Part shown: positions 15,668 to 24,529 of the stretch, one piece after another
Position numbering within the stretch: the first letter of the stretch is position 1
Layout: every line of letters starts with the position of its first letter
Origin: Labrys okinawensis
GTDB taxonomy: Bacteria > Pseudomonadota > Alphaproteobacteria > Rhizobiales > Labraceae
Length of the DNA stretch: 64,000 nt
NCBI RefSeq assembly: GCF_002982075.1
Contig: NZ_PUEJ01000007.1
Coordinates: 186,001-250,000 of the forward strand
Reading direction: 5' to 3'
The notes under the pieces: model-generated
Database searches by the model: none
What the model saw: only the letters and a program-made list of their open reading frames with translations
What the model was told of the DNA's origin: nothing
Made by a program: the position numbers and the translations under genes

Positions 15668-16540
15668 ATGCTGAAGGTCCTGCCCTTCGCCGGCCCGCTC
15701 GTGGGAAGGCTCGCGAACCGGCCGGAGGCCGGCCTCTCGCTCTATTGGCTCGGGCAGGCCGGCTTCCTCCTCGACAGCGGCCGGCACCGGCTGCTGATCG
15801 ACCCCTATCTCTCGAACTCCCTGGCGGAGAAATATCGCGATCGCGGCCCTTCGCATGAGCGCATGATGCCGCCGCCGATCGAGATCGACGAGCTGCCGCC
15901 GCTCGATCTCATCCTTTGCACGCATCATCACACCGATCACCTCGACGCGGCGACATTGGCCCCGCTGGCCCGGCGTTTTGCGCAACTGCGCCTGGTGGTG
16001 CCCAAGGCCTCGCTGAAGCTGGCGCAAGACAGGACCGGCCTCGGCCCCGAACGTTTCATCGGCATGGATGCCGGCGAAACCCTCGTGCTCGACCAGGGGA
16101 TCGAGGTGAGCGCCGTGCGGGCTGCCCACGAGGAATTGCAGCGCGATGAGCAGGGCCGCCATCTCTTTCTCGGCTATGCCCTCGGCGTGAACGGCATCCG
16201 CGTCTTCCATTCCGGCGATACCATTCCTTTCGTGGGACAAATCGAAGAGGTGCGGGCTCTGGCGGCCGATCTGGCGCTGCTGCCGGTCAATGGCCGTTCG
16301 CCCGCCTTGGCCGCCGCCGGCATTGCCGGCAATTTCACCCTGGAGGAGGCCGTGGAACTTGCTTCGGCCTGCGGCATCCCGGCCATGCTTGCGCACCACT
16401 ACGGCCTCTTCGCCTTCAACACGCTCGCACCCGAGCGGATCGATGCAAGGGCCATGGCGATGGCGGGGCCGACCCGGCTGCTTCGGGCCAGGACGGGAAT
16501 CGAGTATAGGCTGATAGGCCCGGCTGGAACGGCGGGCTGA
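15668..16540 (+). CDS. UlaG-like metallo-beta-lactamase-fold hydrolase (probable lactonase)
   Basis: A 290-residue MBL-fold protein resembling the L-ascorbate-6-phosphate lactonase UlaG family. Metal ligands are visible in ILCTHHHTDHLDAAT (His86, His88, Asp90, His91), then RAAHEEL, FHSGDTIPF and MLAHHYGLFAFN. UlaG-type features include the early LYWLGQAGFLLDSG. The start is chosen 5 bp after the previous stop because GGGGAGGG lies 10 bases upstream. In an operon with a sugar kinase, an aldolase and two dehydrogenases, hydrolysis of a phosphorylated sugar lactone is the simplest role. The other option is a general phosphodiesterase-like activity, which the genomic context does not favour. Confidence 0.8.
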   Translation: MLKVLPFAGPLVGRLANRPEAGLSLYWLGQAGFLLDSGRHRLLIDPYLSNSLAEKYRDRGPSHERMMPPPIEIDELPPLDLILCTHHHTDHLDAATLAPLARRFAQLRLVVPKASLKLAQDRTGLGPERFIGMDAGETLVLDQGIEVSAVRAAHEELQRDEQGRHLFLGYALGVNGIRVFHSGDTIPFVGQIEEVRALAADLALLPVNGRSPALAAAGIAGNFTLEEAVELASACGIPAMLAHHYGLFAFNTLAPERIDARAMAMAGPTRLLRARTGIEYRLIGPAGTAG

Positions 16541-16581
16541 GCCCTCCGATCCGAAGAGGGAGCCAGAAAGGGAAGCCGTTG

Positions 16582-17475
16582 ATGACCTTGCCGGATCAGA
16601 CCGCATCTCAGCCCGGGCCTCGCACCACGATCCAGAACGTGCTCGAGGTGATCCGGCTGACCTTGGGCGATTTGCGCAAGTCCGACCGCAAGGTGGCCGA
16701 ACTCATTCTGGCCGACCCCCAGCGCATCCTGAATGCCACGGTGGCGGAGACGGCGCTCGCTGCCGGGGTGAGCGAGCCCACGGTCATCCGCTTCTGCGCC
16801 GCCATCGGCTGCAACGGCTTCCAGGATTTCAAGCTGCGCCTGGCCCAGAGCCTGGCGCTGGGCACGCCGGCCACGCATTCTGTGCTGCTCGGCACCGATA
16901 CGCCGGAAACCGTGGTCGAAAAGATCTTCGACTACACCATCACCAGCCTCGACTGGGCGCGCCACCATCTCGACAAGGCTGCCCTCGCCCTGGCGATCGA
17001 CATCCTGGAAAAGGCGAGGGCCATCGAATTCTTCGGCCTCGGAGCTTCGGGCGTGGTGGCCCGCGATGCCCAGCAGAAATTCCCGTTGTTCGGCGTGCCC
17101 TGCGGTGCCCAGCACGACACCCACCAGCAGATCATGGTGGCCTCGATGATGAAGCCGGGCGATGTCGCGGTGGTGATCTCCCACACCGGGCGCACTCGCT
17201 CGATCATCGAAGTGGCCCGCACCGCGCGCGAAAACGGGGCCAAGGTCATCGGCCTGACCGGGTTCGAGACCTCGCTCGCCAGCCATTGCGACGTGACCTT
17301 GCTGGTGGAGACGCTCGACAACACCAACATCTACACGCCCACCATTTCGCGTATCGCCGCACTGGTGGTGATCGACGTGCTGTCGACCGCGATCGCCTTG
17401 CGCCGCGACGAGGCCCATGTCCGGCGCTTCCAGGCCATGAAGCGCAAACTCGCCGAATACCGCATCGGTGAGTAG
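16582..17475 (+). CDS. RpiR/HexR-type transcriptional regulator with SIS domain
   Basis: A 297-residue regulator with an N-terminal HTH_6 domain (AETALAAGVSEPTVIRFCAA, about 57-76) and a C-terminal sugar-isomerase SIS domain (about 125-265: IEFFGLGASGVVARDA, VISHTGRTRSIIEVA, VIGLTGFE) that binds phosphosugars. The ATG at 16582 has GGAAG upstream and is preferred over an adjacent TTG. It is the last gene of the aldolase operon. The palindrome TGTAGCATTGCTACA ahead of the operon and its weaker copy ahead of the kinase are plausible binding sites, so a phosphorylated intermediate would induce both divergent units. Confidence 0.9.
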   Translation: MTLPDQTASQPGPRTTIQNVLEVIRLTLGDLRKSDRKVAELILADPQRILNATVAETALAAGVSEPTVIRFCAAIGCNGFQDFKLRLAQSLALGTPATHSVLLGTDTPETVVEKIFDYTITSLDWARHHLDKAALALAIDILEKARAIEFFGLGASGVVARDAQQKFPLFGVPCGAQHDTHQQIMVASMMKPGDVAVVISHTGRTRSIIEVARTARENGAKVIGLTGFETSLASHCDVTLLVETLDNTNIYTPTISRIAALVVIDVLSTAIALRRDEAHVRRFQAMKRKLAEYRIGE

Positions 17476-17490
17476 TGCGATTATGGGATG

Positions 17491-17973
17491 CTATGCTTTT
17501 TTATGCCGGACGGCGATCACAAGGTTCGGCACGAAATGGCAGGGCAGACGATCGTCCTGATGGCGGGTGACAATGGTCACGGAGTCGCCTGTTCGAACCT
17601 TCATGGCGGGAGACGCGACGGCGCTCCAGCGTTGTAGGGAGTCCCCATCATGGACGAGTATACCGAACCGGTCATAGGCGAAATATTTCGGGTTGGCTGG
17701 GACGCCGAGAAATCTCTCTCCCCGGTGAAGAAACCTGGTTGCCGCTATCCTGGATAGAGATACATGCACTTCCCCAGTCAAATGTATGCCTGACGCGGGA
17801 ACGGGGACGAGGGCGGTTCCACATGCCTGGCGCCATTTACCGTCCGACGGTCCCTGGAGTTCGGCAGAGGCCACGGTTGCTGGCGGCCGGCTCCAGCTGG
17901 GTGCGGTGCTGTCGGCGAGAGCCGGTGGCGGCGCGATCACAAGCAGGCCGAGACCGAACACCAGTTTCTTCAT
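17491..17973 (-). CDS. Small exported hypothetical protein
   Basis: Unrecognised 160-residue protein. It has a clear signal peptide, MKKLVFGLGLLVIAPPPALA followed by DST, so the product should be periplasmic or secreted. The mature chain has two Cys (QACGTALVP and RLPCHFVP), mixed beta-forming sequence and a closing VIAVRHKKA. The start MKK is an ATG; an in-frame GTG three codons upstream is less likely. It converges on the RpiR gene with 15 bp between stops and is divergent from the HerA-type gene. No functional clue beyond export. Confidence 0.55.
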   Translation of the reverse strand: MKKLVFGLGLLVIAPPPALADSTAPSWSRPPATVASAELQGPSDGKWRQACGTALVPVPASGIHLTGEVHVSLSRIAATRFLHRGERFLGVPANPKYFAYDRFGILVHDGDSLQRWSAVASPAMKVRTGDSVTIVTRHQDDRLPCHFVPNLVIAVRHKKA

Positions 17974-18204
17974 TGTGCACACGATTGAGATGGAGCGTCC
18001 CCCGAAGGCATCCTCTTCGAGAGGGAAGGCGAAAGCAAGTCTCCCCGTCCGGCCTCCACCCTTTGTGGGCGCGGTGCTGCTGAAAGAGCACGGACCCGGG
18101 CGTTATTGCCCGCATGTGGAAATCCCCTCCCATGCGCGGGCGGGGGTTGTGAGCAGCCCCTCAGGGGCGCTATGGCTGGGACGAAACCGGAATCACTGTT
18201 TGAG

Positions 18205-19722
18205 ATGAAGATCGAAATCGAGATGGGCGTCGCGTCTGCCGCCGGCAGTGCGCCTGCAATGCTCGACATCGAGGAATTGCTGGCCACGCGCCTGCTGGTG
18301 CAGGGCAACTCCGGCTCCGGCAAATCGCATCTCCTGCGCCGGCTGCTCGAACAGAGCGCGCCGCATGTCCAGCAGGTCATCATCGACCCCGAAGGCGAGT
18401 TCGCCAGCCTGTCGGACCGCTACGGCCATGTCGTCATCGACGGCGAACGCAGCCTGGCCGAGCTCGAACATATCGCCCAGCGCGTGCGCCAGCATCGCGT
18501 CTCGGCCGTGCTGGTGCTGGAGAGCCTCGACGCCGAAATGCAGATGAAGGCCGCTGCTGCCTTCCTCAATGCCCTGTTCGATGCCGAGCGCGACTTCTGG
18601 TTCCCCATGCTGGTGGTGGTCGACGAGGCCCAGCTCTTTGCGCCCGCCGCCTCCGGCGATGTCGGGGAGGAGGCCCGCAAGGTCTCGCTCGGCGCGATGA
18701 CCAATCTGATGTGCCGCGGCCGCAAGCGTGGCCTTGCCGGCATCATCGCCACCCAGCGCCTGGCCAAGCTCGCCAAGAACGTCGCCGCCGAGGCGTCCAA
18801 CTTCCTGATGGGCCGGACCTTCCTCGACATCGACATGGCGCGCGCCGCCGATCTGCTCGGCCTCGACCGGCGCCAGGCCGAGACGTTCCGCGAACTGCAG
18901 CGCGGCCAGTTCGTCGCGCTCGGCCCGGCCTTGTCCCGCCGCCCGCTGCCCATCAAGGTTGGGCCGGTGGAGACGCGCCCCAAGGTGGCGACACCCAAGC
19001 TGACGCCGCTGCCGGAGGGAGGCGAGGCTGCTCGCGATCTCATCCTGGCGCCGGTGCCGATGGCGGCGCCGCGCCCCCGTCCCGAGCGCCGAGCGGTCAC
19101 GCCGCCGCCGATGTCGACCACCGAGATCCTCGAACAGCTCGTGCGCGAGCGGCCGGCGGAGGCCGCGGGCGAGGAAACCCTGCCGGCCATGCCGCCGGCC
19201 GAACTGCAGCAGGCCCACGCCCGCATCGCCTTTGCAATCATGCAGGAACCGGATGCGAGCTTCCGCACCGATGCCGTGCTCTACCAGGATTTCATCGTAC
19301 GCTGCCGCATCGAGCGGCTGAGCGGATCGCCGCCGGCCATGGCCGAGTTCAAATTCCTGCTCAGCGCAGCCCGGGCCGGTCTCGATCCCGACACTGTCGA
19401 CCAGGAGCAATGGCAGCGTGCGCTCGATCATGCCCGCCTGGTGCCGGCCGACCTCCAGCCCGTGTTCCTGATTCTGGCGGCAGCGGCGATGACGGGGCTG
19501 CAATGCCCGCCGGATGCGGAGATCGCCAGGCGCTGCGGCAGCCATTCGGCCGGCCGCGCCCGCAGTCAGATCCGCCATCTGCAGAATGCCGATTTCGTGA
19601 TGACGCGCGTCGACATGCGCGGCGCCCGCATCGCAGTGATTCCGGACCTGGGCTGGGAAACCGCTCCCGGCGATCCCAACGGTCGGGTGCAGGCGCGGGA
19701 TGGCCTGGCTGCCGCGGAGTGA
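18205..19722 (+). CDS. HerA-type (DUF87) ATP-binding protein
   Basis: A 505-residue ATPase of the HerA/FtsK superfamily. The Walker A motif GNSGSGKS (34-41) follows LLATRLLVQ; Walker B is MLVVVDEAQLF (Asp140-Glu141); CRGRKRGLAGIIATQR fits the arginine-finger and sensor region. Residues about 275-335 are a Pro-rich linker, and a C-terminal helical part (about 340-480) includes a repeat-like RCGSHSAGRARSQIRHLQ that may be a winged helix. HerA relatives are hexameric DNA-pumping motors. No NurA nuclease, Sir2 or other defence partner is adjacent, so this is an orphan ATPase. The start is uncertain; ATG 18172 is an alternative with AGGGG upstream. Confidence 0.8.
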   Translation: MKIEIEMGVASAAGSAPAMLDIEELLATRLLVQGNSGSGKSHLLRRLLEQSAPHVQQVIIDPEGEFASLSDRYGHVVIDGERSLAELEHIAQRVRQHRVSAVLVLESLDAEMQMKAAAAFLNALFDAERDFWFPMLVVVDEAQLFAPAASGDVGEEARKVSLGAMTNLMCRGRKRGLAGIIATQRLAKLAKNVAAEASNFLMGRTFLDIDMARAADLLGLDRRQAETFRELQRGQFVALGPALSRRPLPIKVGPVETRPKVATPKLTPLPEGGEAARDLILAPVPMAAPRPRPERRAVTPPPMSTTEILEQLVRERPAEAAGEETLPAMPPAELQQAHARIAFAIMQEPDASFRTDAVLYQDFIVRCRIERLSGSPPAMAEFKFLLSAARAGLDPDTVDQEQWQRALDHARLVPADLQPVFLILAAAAMTGLQCPPDAEIARRCGSHSAGRARSQIRHLQNADFVMTRVDMRGARIAVIPDLGWETAPGDPNGRVQARDGLAAAE

Positions 19723-19796
19723 CAAAGGGCGAGCCCTTAGCCGCCGGAGACCTCGGCACTATCCCGAAGTATTAGAAAAGGCTTGTCCGCATGCTC

Positions 19797-19853
19797 ATAA
19801 GAGGAGCGCGATAAACCAAAGCAGGCCTGAAAATCTCCTGCGTCTCCTCTTAT
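19797..19853. promoter_or_regulatory. Nested inverted repeat and -10-like box ahead of manC
   Basis: ATAAGAGGAG (19797-19806) is exactly complementary to CTCCTCTTAT (19844-19853), with an inner GCAGG/CCTGC pair between them. A perfect TATAAT overlaps the right end (19851-19856). The structure could be an operator across the manC promoter or a leader hairpin. Confidence 0.5.
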
Positions 19854-19908
19854 AATTGTGGCATAGAGCTATTCATTGATGGCTCCTCCAATTCAACATG
19901 AGCGGATG

Positions 19909-21330
19909 ATGTCTACCCAGATCGTTCCCCTGATCGTTTGCGGCGGCTCCGGAACGCGGTTGTGGCCGGCCTCGCGTGCCAGCCGGCCCAAGCAGTTCCT
20001 GCCTTTGTTCGGTGATCTTTCCACCTTCCAGGAAACGATGCGGCGTGTGAGCGGTGCCGACGTCTTCGGCCGGCCCGTGATCGTCACCAACCAGGACCAT
20101 CGCTTCCTGGTGGCCGACCAATTGCTGTCGATCGGGGTCGAGGCCGATATCGTGCTCGAGCCCGAAGCCCGCGATTCCGGTCCGGCGATCGCTGCCGGTG
20201 CGGCCTTCATCGCTGCGCGGGACGGCGCCAAGACGCCGGTCCTGACCCTGGCGGCCGACCACCGCGTGCGGGATATCGAAGGCTTCCGTGCCGCCTGCGT
20301 GGCAGCCAGGCGCGGCGCTGCCAAGAAAAGCATCGTGACTTTCGGCGTGGTGCCCAACCAGCCCGCGACCGGTTATGGTTATATCGAAGTCGGCGAGCCC
20401 TTGACCGACGGCGTCATGAAGGTGCGCCGCTTCGTCGAAAAGCCCGATGCCGAGACGGCCACGCGCTATGTGCGGGAAGGCTATCTGTGGAACTCCGGCA
20501 ATTTCCTGTTCGAGGCCGGTTTCTTTCTCGCTGAATATGCCCGCTGCGAGCCGGAGACCGTCGAGGCGGTGAACGAGGCGGTGGCCAAGGGCAAGCTCGA
20601 CCTCGGCTTCCTGCGTCTCGACGCCGAGGCCTTCGCCCGCTGCGGCAAGCGTTCGGTCGACTATGCGGTGATGGAAAAGACCCAGGCTGCCGCCGTGGTA
20701 CCGGCCAGCTTCGACTGGTCGGATGTCGGCTCCTGGGGTGCGGTGCGCGAGCTCTCGCCGCAGGACGAAGCCGGCAATGCCATGCTGGGCGAAGCCTTGT
20801 TCGTCAATGCCCGCAACAATCTGGTATCCTCGGAGCGCCAGCTCGTCTGCGTGGTCGGCCTGGACGATCTTGCGGTCATCACCACGGGTGATGCCGTGCT
20901 TGTGGCCCGCCGAGACGATGCGGCCGGCATCAAGGCGCTGGTCGAGAAGCTCAAGCAGAGCCATAACGGGCTGACCCAGGACCACCTGCAGTCCTTCAGG
21001 CCCTGGGGGCACTACAAGTCTCTGGATCTCGGTGCGCGCCACCAGGTCAAGCGCATCGTGGTCAAGCCCGGCGGACAGCTCTCGCTGCAGAAGCACCATC
21101 ATCGTTCCGAACACTGGATCGTGGTGCGTGGCGTCGCCAATGTCAGCATCAACGGCCAGATCAAGACGCTGCATGAGAACGAGTCGATCTATATCCCGAT
21201 CGGTTCCACCCATCGGCTGGAGAATCCCGGCAAGATCGAACTCGAACTGATCGAAGTGCAGACGGGTTCCTATCTCGGCGAGGACGACATCATCCGCATC
21301 GAGGACATCTACAACCGCGCCGCATCCTGA
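19909..21330 (+). CDS. manC: Mannose-1-phosphate guanylyltransferase / mannose-6-phosphate isomerase
   Basis: Bifunctional type II enzyme making GDP-mannose for polysaccharide synthesis. The 473-residue protein has an N-terminal nucleotidyltransferase domain (residues about 5-290) opening IVPLIVCGGSGTRLWPASR, with the FVEKPD sugar-binding motif and WNSGNFLF. The C-terminal cupin isomerase domain (about 350-465) contains RPWGHYKSL, QLSLQKHHHRSEHWIVV and PIGSTHRLENPG. Both halves look intact. The start is chosen by homology to the usual distance from the GGSGTRLWP motif; ATGs at 19906 and 19879 are in frame. It stands alone, with its own upstream palindrome and a terminator overlapping its stop. 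Confidence 0.93.
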   Translation: MSTQIVPLIVCGGSGTRLWPASRASRPKQFLPLFGDLSTFQETMRRVSGADVFGRPVIVTNQDHRFLVADQLLSIGVEADIVLEPEARDSGPAIAAGAAFIAARDGAKTPVLTLAADHRVRDIEGFRAACVAARRGAAKKSIVTFGVVPNQPATGYGYIEVGEPLTDGVMKVRRFVEKPDAETATRYVREGYLWNSGNFLFEAGFFLAEYARCEPETVEAVNEAVAKGKLDLGFLRLDAEAFARCGKRSVDYAVMEKTQAAAVVPASFDWSDVGSWGAVRELSPQDEAGNAMLGEALFVNARNNLVSSERQLVCVVGLDDLAVITTGDAVLVARRDDAAGIKALVEKLKQSHNGLTQDHLQSFRPWGHYKSLDLGARHQVKRIVVKPGGQLSLQKHHHRSEHWIVVRGVANVSINGQIKTLHENESIYIPIGSTHRLENPGKIELELIEVQTGSYLGEDDIIRIEDIYNRAAS

Positions 21331-21351
21331 GGCGCGGTTGGGTTTATTTGT
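21313..21351 (+). terminator. manC terminator overlapping the stop codon
   Basis: AACCGCGCC (21313-21321) pairs perfectly with GGCGCGGTT (21331-21339), with the TGA stop in the loop. The stem is followed by GGGTTTATTTGTT, a usable U-rich tail on the plus strand. Confidence 0.75.
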
Positions 21352-21364
21352 TCCTGCAAAGTCG

Positions 21365-21458
21365 CGTCATTGCGGGGAGCGGCGCGAGGCGGCAATCCGG
21401 GAGGTATTCGCTTGATGCCGCATGAAGCCTGGATTGCTTCGCTGCGCTCGCAATGACG
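21365..21458. repeat. REP-like palindromic element (CATTGCG type)
   Basis: CGTCATTGCG at the left edge is the reverse complement of CGCAATGACG at the right edge; inside, GCAATCC and GGATTGC also pair. This type of element is common in alphaproteobacterial intergenic regions. It lies between convergent manC and the polyol SDR. Confidence 0.7.
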
Positions 21459-21503
21459 GACTGATCGATCTTTTCGAAGCCCGATATAAGGTCGCAACGA
21501 TAT

Positions 21504-21532
21504 AAGGGAGGGGTCTCACCCCTCCCTTTTTC
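21504..21532. terminator. Terminator between convergent manC and polyol SDR
   Basis: AAGGGAGGGG and CCCCTCCCTT form a perfect 10-bp stem with a five-base loop and a TTTC tail on the plus strand. It sits just past the end of the minus-strand SDR gene and may serve both directions. Confidence 0.75.
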
Positions 21533-21539
21533 TTGGCGT

Positions 21540-22322
21540 CTACCAGCAGGTATAGCCGCCATCGACCACGACGATCGAGCCGGTCATCAGGCTGGCGGCG
21601 TCGGATGCCAGGAACTGCACGGCGGAGGCGATTTCCTCCGGCTCACCCATCCGCCCCTGCGGCGTCATTTCGAGCCAGGTCTTGAACATCTCCGCATTGG
21701 CCGGATCGGCCGCCGCATAGGCGGTCAGGGGCGTGTTGATATAGGTGGGCGCGACGGAATTGACGCGTACGCCGCGCGAGCCCCATTCGGCCGCCAGCGA
21801 TTTGGTGAGGTGGTGCACGCCGGCCTTGGAGGCGTTGTAGTAGGACTGTTCCTGCGGCTTGTTGACGATGATGCCCGACATCGAACCGATATTGACGATC
21901 GAGCCTTTCTTGGCTGCCAGCATGTGCTTGCCGAAAGCGCGGCAGCACCAGAACACGCCGTTGAGATTGACGTCGAGGACGTTGAGCCAATGTTCGTCGG
22001 CGACGTCCTCGGCCGGTGTCATGGAGCGGGCGATACCGGCATTGTTGACCAGGATCTCGACGGCGCGGCCCTTGGCGGCGAGTTCGTCGGCCACGCGGGT
22101 CACTTCGGCGGATTTGGTGACATCCATCTGCACCGTTTCGGTCTTATAGCCCTTGGCAGCCAGGGCTGCCTGTCCTTCCGCCGCGACCTTCATGTCGAAA
22201 TCGGCGATGACGACCTCGGCTCCGAACTCGGCCAGGGCTTCGGCGCAGGCCAGGCCTATGCCGCGCCCGCCGCCCGTGACCAGGGCGTGGCGGCCCGTGA
22301 GATCGAGTTTCTTCTTATACAT
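21540..22322 (-). CDS. SDR family polyol dehydrogenase
   Basis: NAD(P)-dependent short-chain dehydrogenase of 260 residues with the profile of bacterial polyol dehydrogenases such as D-arabinitol or threitol dehydrogenases. Features: HALVTGGGRGIGLACAEAL cofactor loop, NNAGIA, catalytic Ser in NIGSMSGIIV and YNASK for Tyr/Lys, and a C-terminus VVVDGGYTCW seen in this subgroup. The ATG has AGGA at good spacing. It is the last minus-strand gene after the SorC-regulated polyol transporter genes, separated from the ATPase gene by 336 bp with a repeat. It probably oxidises the imported polyol to a ketose, which the xylulokinase-like enzyme might then phosphorylate. Confidence 0.88.
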   Translation of the reverse strand: MYKKKLDLTGRHALVTGGGRGIGLACAEALAEFGAEVVIADFDMKVAAEGQAALAAKGYKTETVQMDVTKSAEVTRVADELAAKGRAVEILVNNAGIARSMTPAEDVADEHWLNVLDVNLNGVFWCCRAFGKHMLAAKKGSIVNIGSMSGIIVNKPQEQSYYNASKAGVHHLTKSLAAEWGSRGVRVNSVAPTYINTPLTAYAAADPANAEMFKTWLEMTPQGRMGEPEEIASAVQFLASDAASLMTGSIVVVDGGYTCW

Positions 22323-22512
22323 CGCGGATCCTTTCATGCGTCGCTCCCGTTTGCTGCATCGATTTTGCAAACAGGACAAAAGCCCGTGCAGCTGGGTTCA
22401 ATCTAATGCGGCATGGTGATTCGACGAAGTCAATCCTGCAGTGGCCATACCATTTAGGCGGCGGGCGAGGAGGTTGCCAAATGCGCATCAAGGCCCTGAA
22501 GAGCTCAGTTCC

Positions 22513-22604
22513 TTGTCATGCCCGGGCCTGTCCCGGGCATCCAGATACCGCAATCCGTCGGGATCCTGGCACCTGGATCACCGGGACGAGCCCGGTGATG
22601 ACAA
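22513..22604. repeat. REP-like palindromic element (GTCATGCCCGGGC type)
   Basis: Begins TTGTCATGCCCGGGC and ends GCCCGGTGATGACAA, with inner CATCCAG and CTGGATC arms, so the whole unit can fold back on itself. It occupies most of the 336-bp gap between the ATPase gene and the polyol SDR. Elements of this kind are widespread in Hyphomicrobiales. Confidence 0.7.
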
Positions 22605-22658
22605 AGGTCGGGGTGCCCACAATCATACGGCCAGTTTCGGAGCAAATGCGCCTAAAAA

Positions 22659-23660
<1,002 letters not shown>

Positions 23661-23695
23661 TTACGCAGCTCCCCATTCTGACATGTTGTTGTTCG

Positions 23696-24526
23696 TCACT
23701 TCACGGCGCCGAAGGTCAGGCCGCGGACGAGTTGCTTTTGTGAGAACCAGCCGAGCACCACGATCGGCAGGATGGCGAGGGTCGAGGCGGCTGACAGCGT
23801 GGCCCAGAACAGCCCCATCTTGGCCGAATAGCCCGCGATGAACTGCGGCAGCGGCGCGGCGTCGAAGGTGGTCAGGTTCAGCGTCCAGAAAGCCTCGTTC
23901 CAGGCCAGGATCGTGTTCAGCAACAGCGTGGAGGCGATGCCGGGGACGGCCATCGGCGTCAGCACATAGACGATCTCGCGCCAGAGCGAGGCGCCGTCCA
24001 TGCGGGCCGCTTCCAGGATCTCGCCGGGAATTTCCTTGAAATAGGTGTAGAGCATCCACACCACGATCGGCAGGTTGAGCAGGAAGAGGACGACCATCAC
24101 GCTCCAGCGGCTGTCGAGCAGGCCCCAGCGGTTGAAGAGCAGGAAGATCGGCATCAAGGCGCCGACGGCCGGCATCATCTTGGTGGAGAGCATCCACATC
24201 AAGAGATCCTTGGTGCGCTTGCCGGGCGCGAAGGCCATGGCCCAGGCTGCGGGAACCGCGAAGATCAGGCCCAGCAGGGTCGAGCCGACCGACAGGAAGA
24301 TCGAGTTGAGCGCGGCCCGGCCATAGTTGGATTGCGTGAAGATGTTGCGGTAATTCTCCAGCGTCCACTCGAAGAAGACGAATTTGGGCGGCAGGATGCC
24401 CGCTTCGCCTTCCGTCTTGAAGCTGGTGATAACCATCCACAGGATCGGGAAGAAGATCAGGAAGCCGACGATCCAGGCGGCGGTCGTGACGGCGACCTTG
24501 CGCCGGGTGGAAACTGCGCGTGCCAT
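23696..24526 (-). CDS. smoG: Polyol ABC transporter permease 2 (SmoG-like)
   Basis: MalG-type inner-membrane permease of 276 residues. Six hydrophobic segments are evident, starting with TAAWIVGFLIFFPILWMVITS. The ATPase-coupling EAA loop reads EILEAARMDGASLWREIVYVLTPM, close to consensus. It starts 3 bp after the stop of the other permease, which indicates translational coupling. It should form the heteromeric membrane channel of the polyol importer. Confidence 0.88.
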   Translation of the reverse strand: MARAVSTRRKVAVTTAAWIVGFLIFFPILWMVITSFKTEGEAGILPPKFVFFEWTLENYRNIFTQSNYGRAALNSIFLSVGSTLLGLIFAVPAAWAMAFAPGKRTKDLLMWMLSTKMMPAVGALMPIFLLFNRWGLLDSRWSVMVVLFLLNLPIVVWMLYTYFKEIPGEILEAARMDGASLWREIVYVLTPMAVPGIASTLLLNTILAWNEAFWTLNLTTFDAAPLPQFIAGYSAKMGLFWATLSAASTLAILPIVVLGWFSQKQLVRGLTFGAVK

Positions 24527-24529
24527 GGC

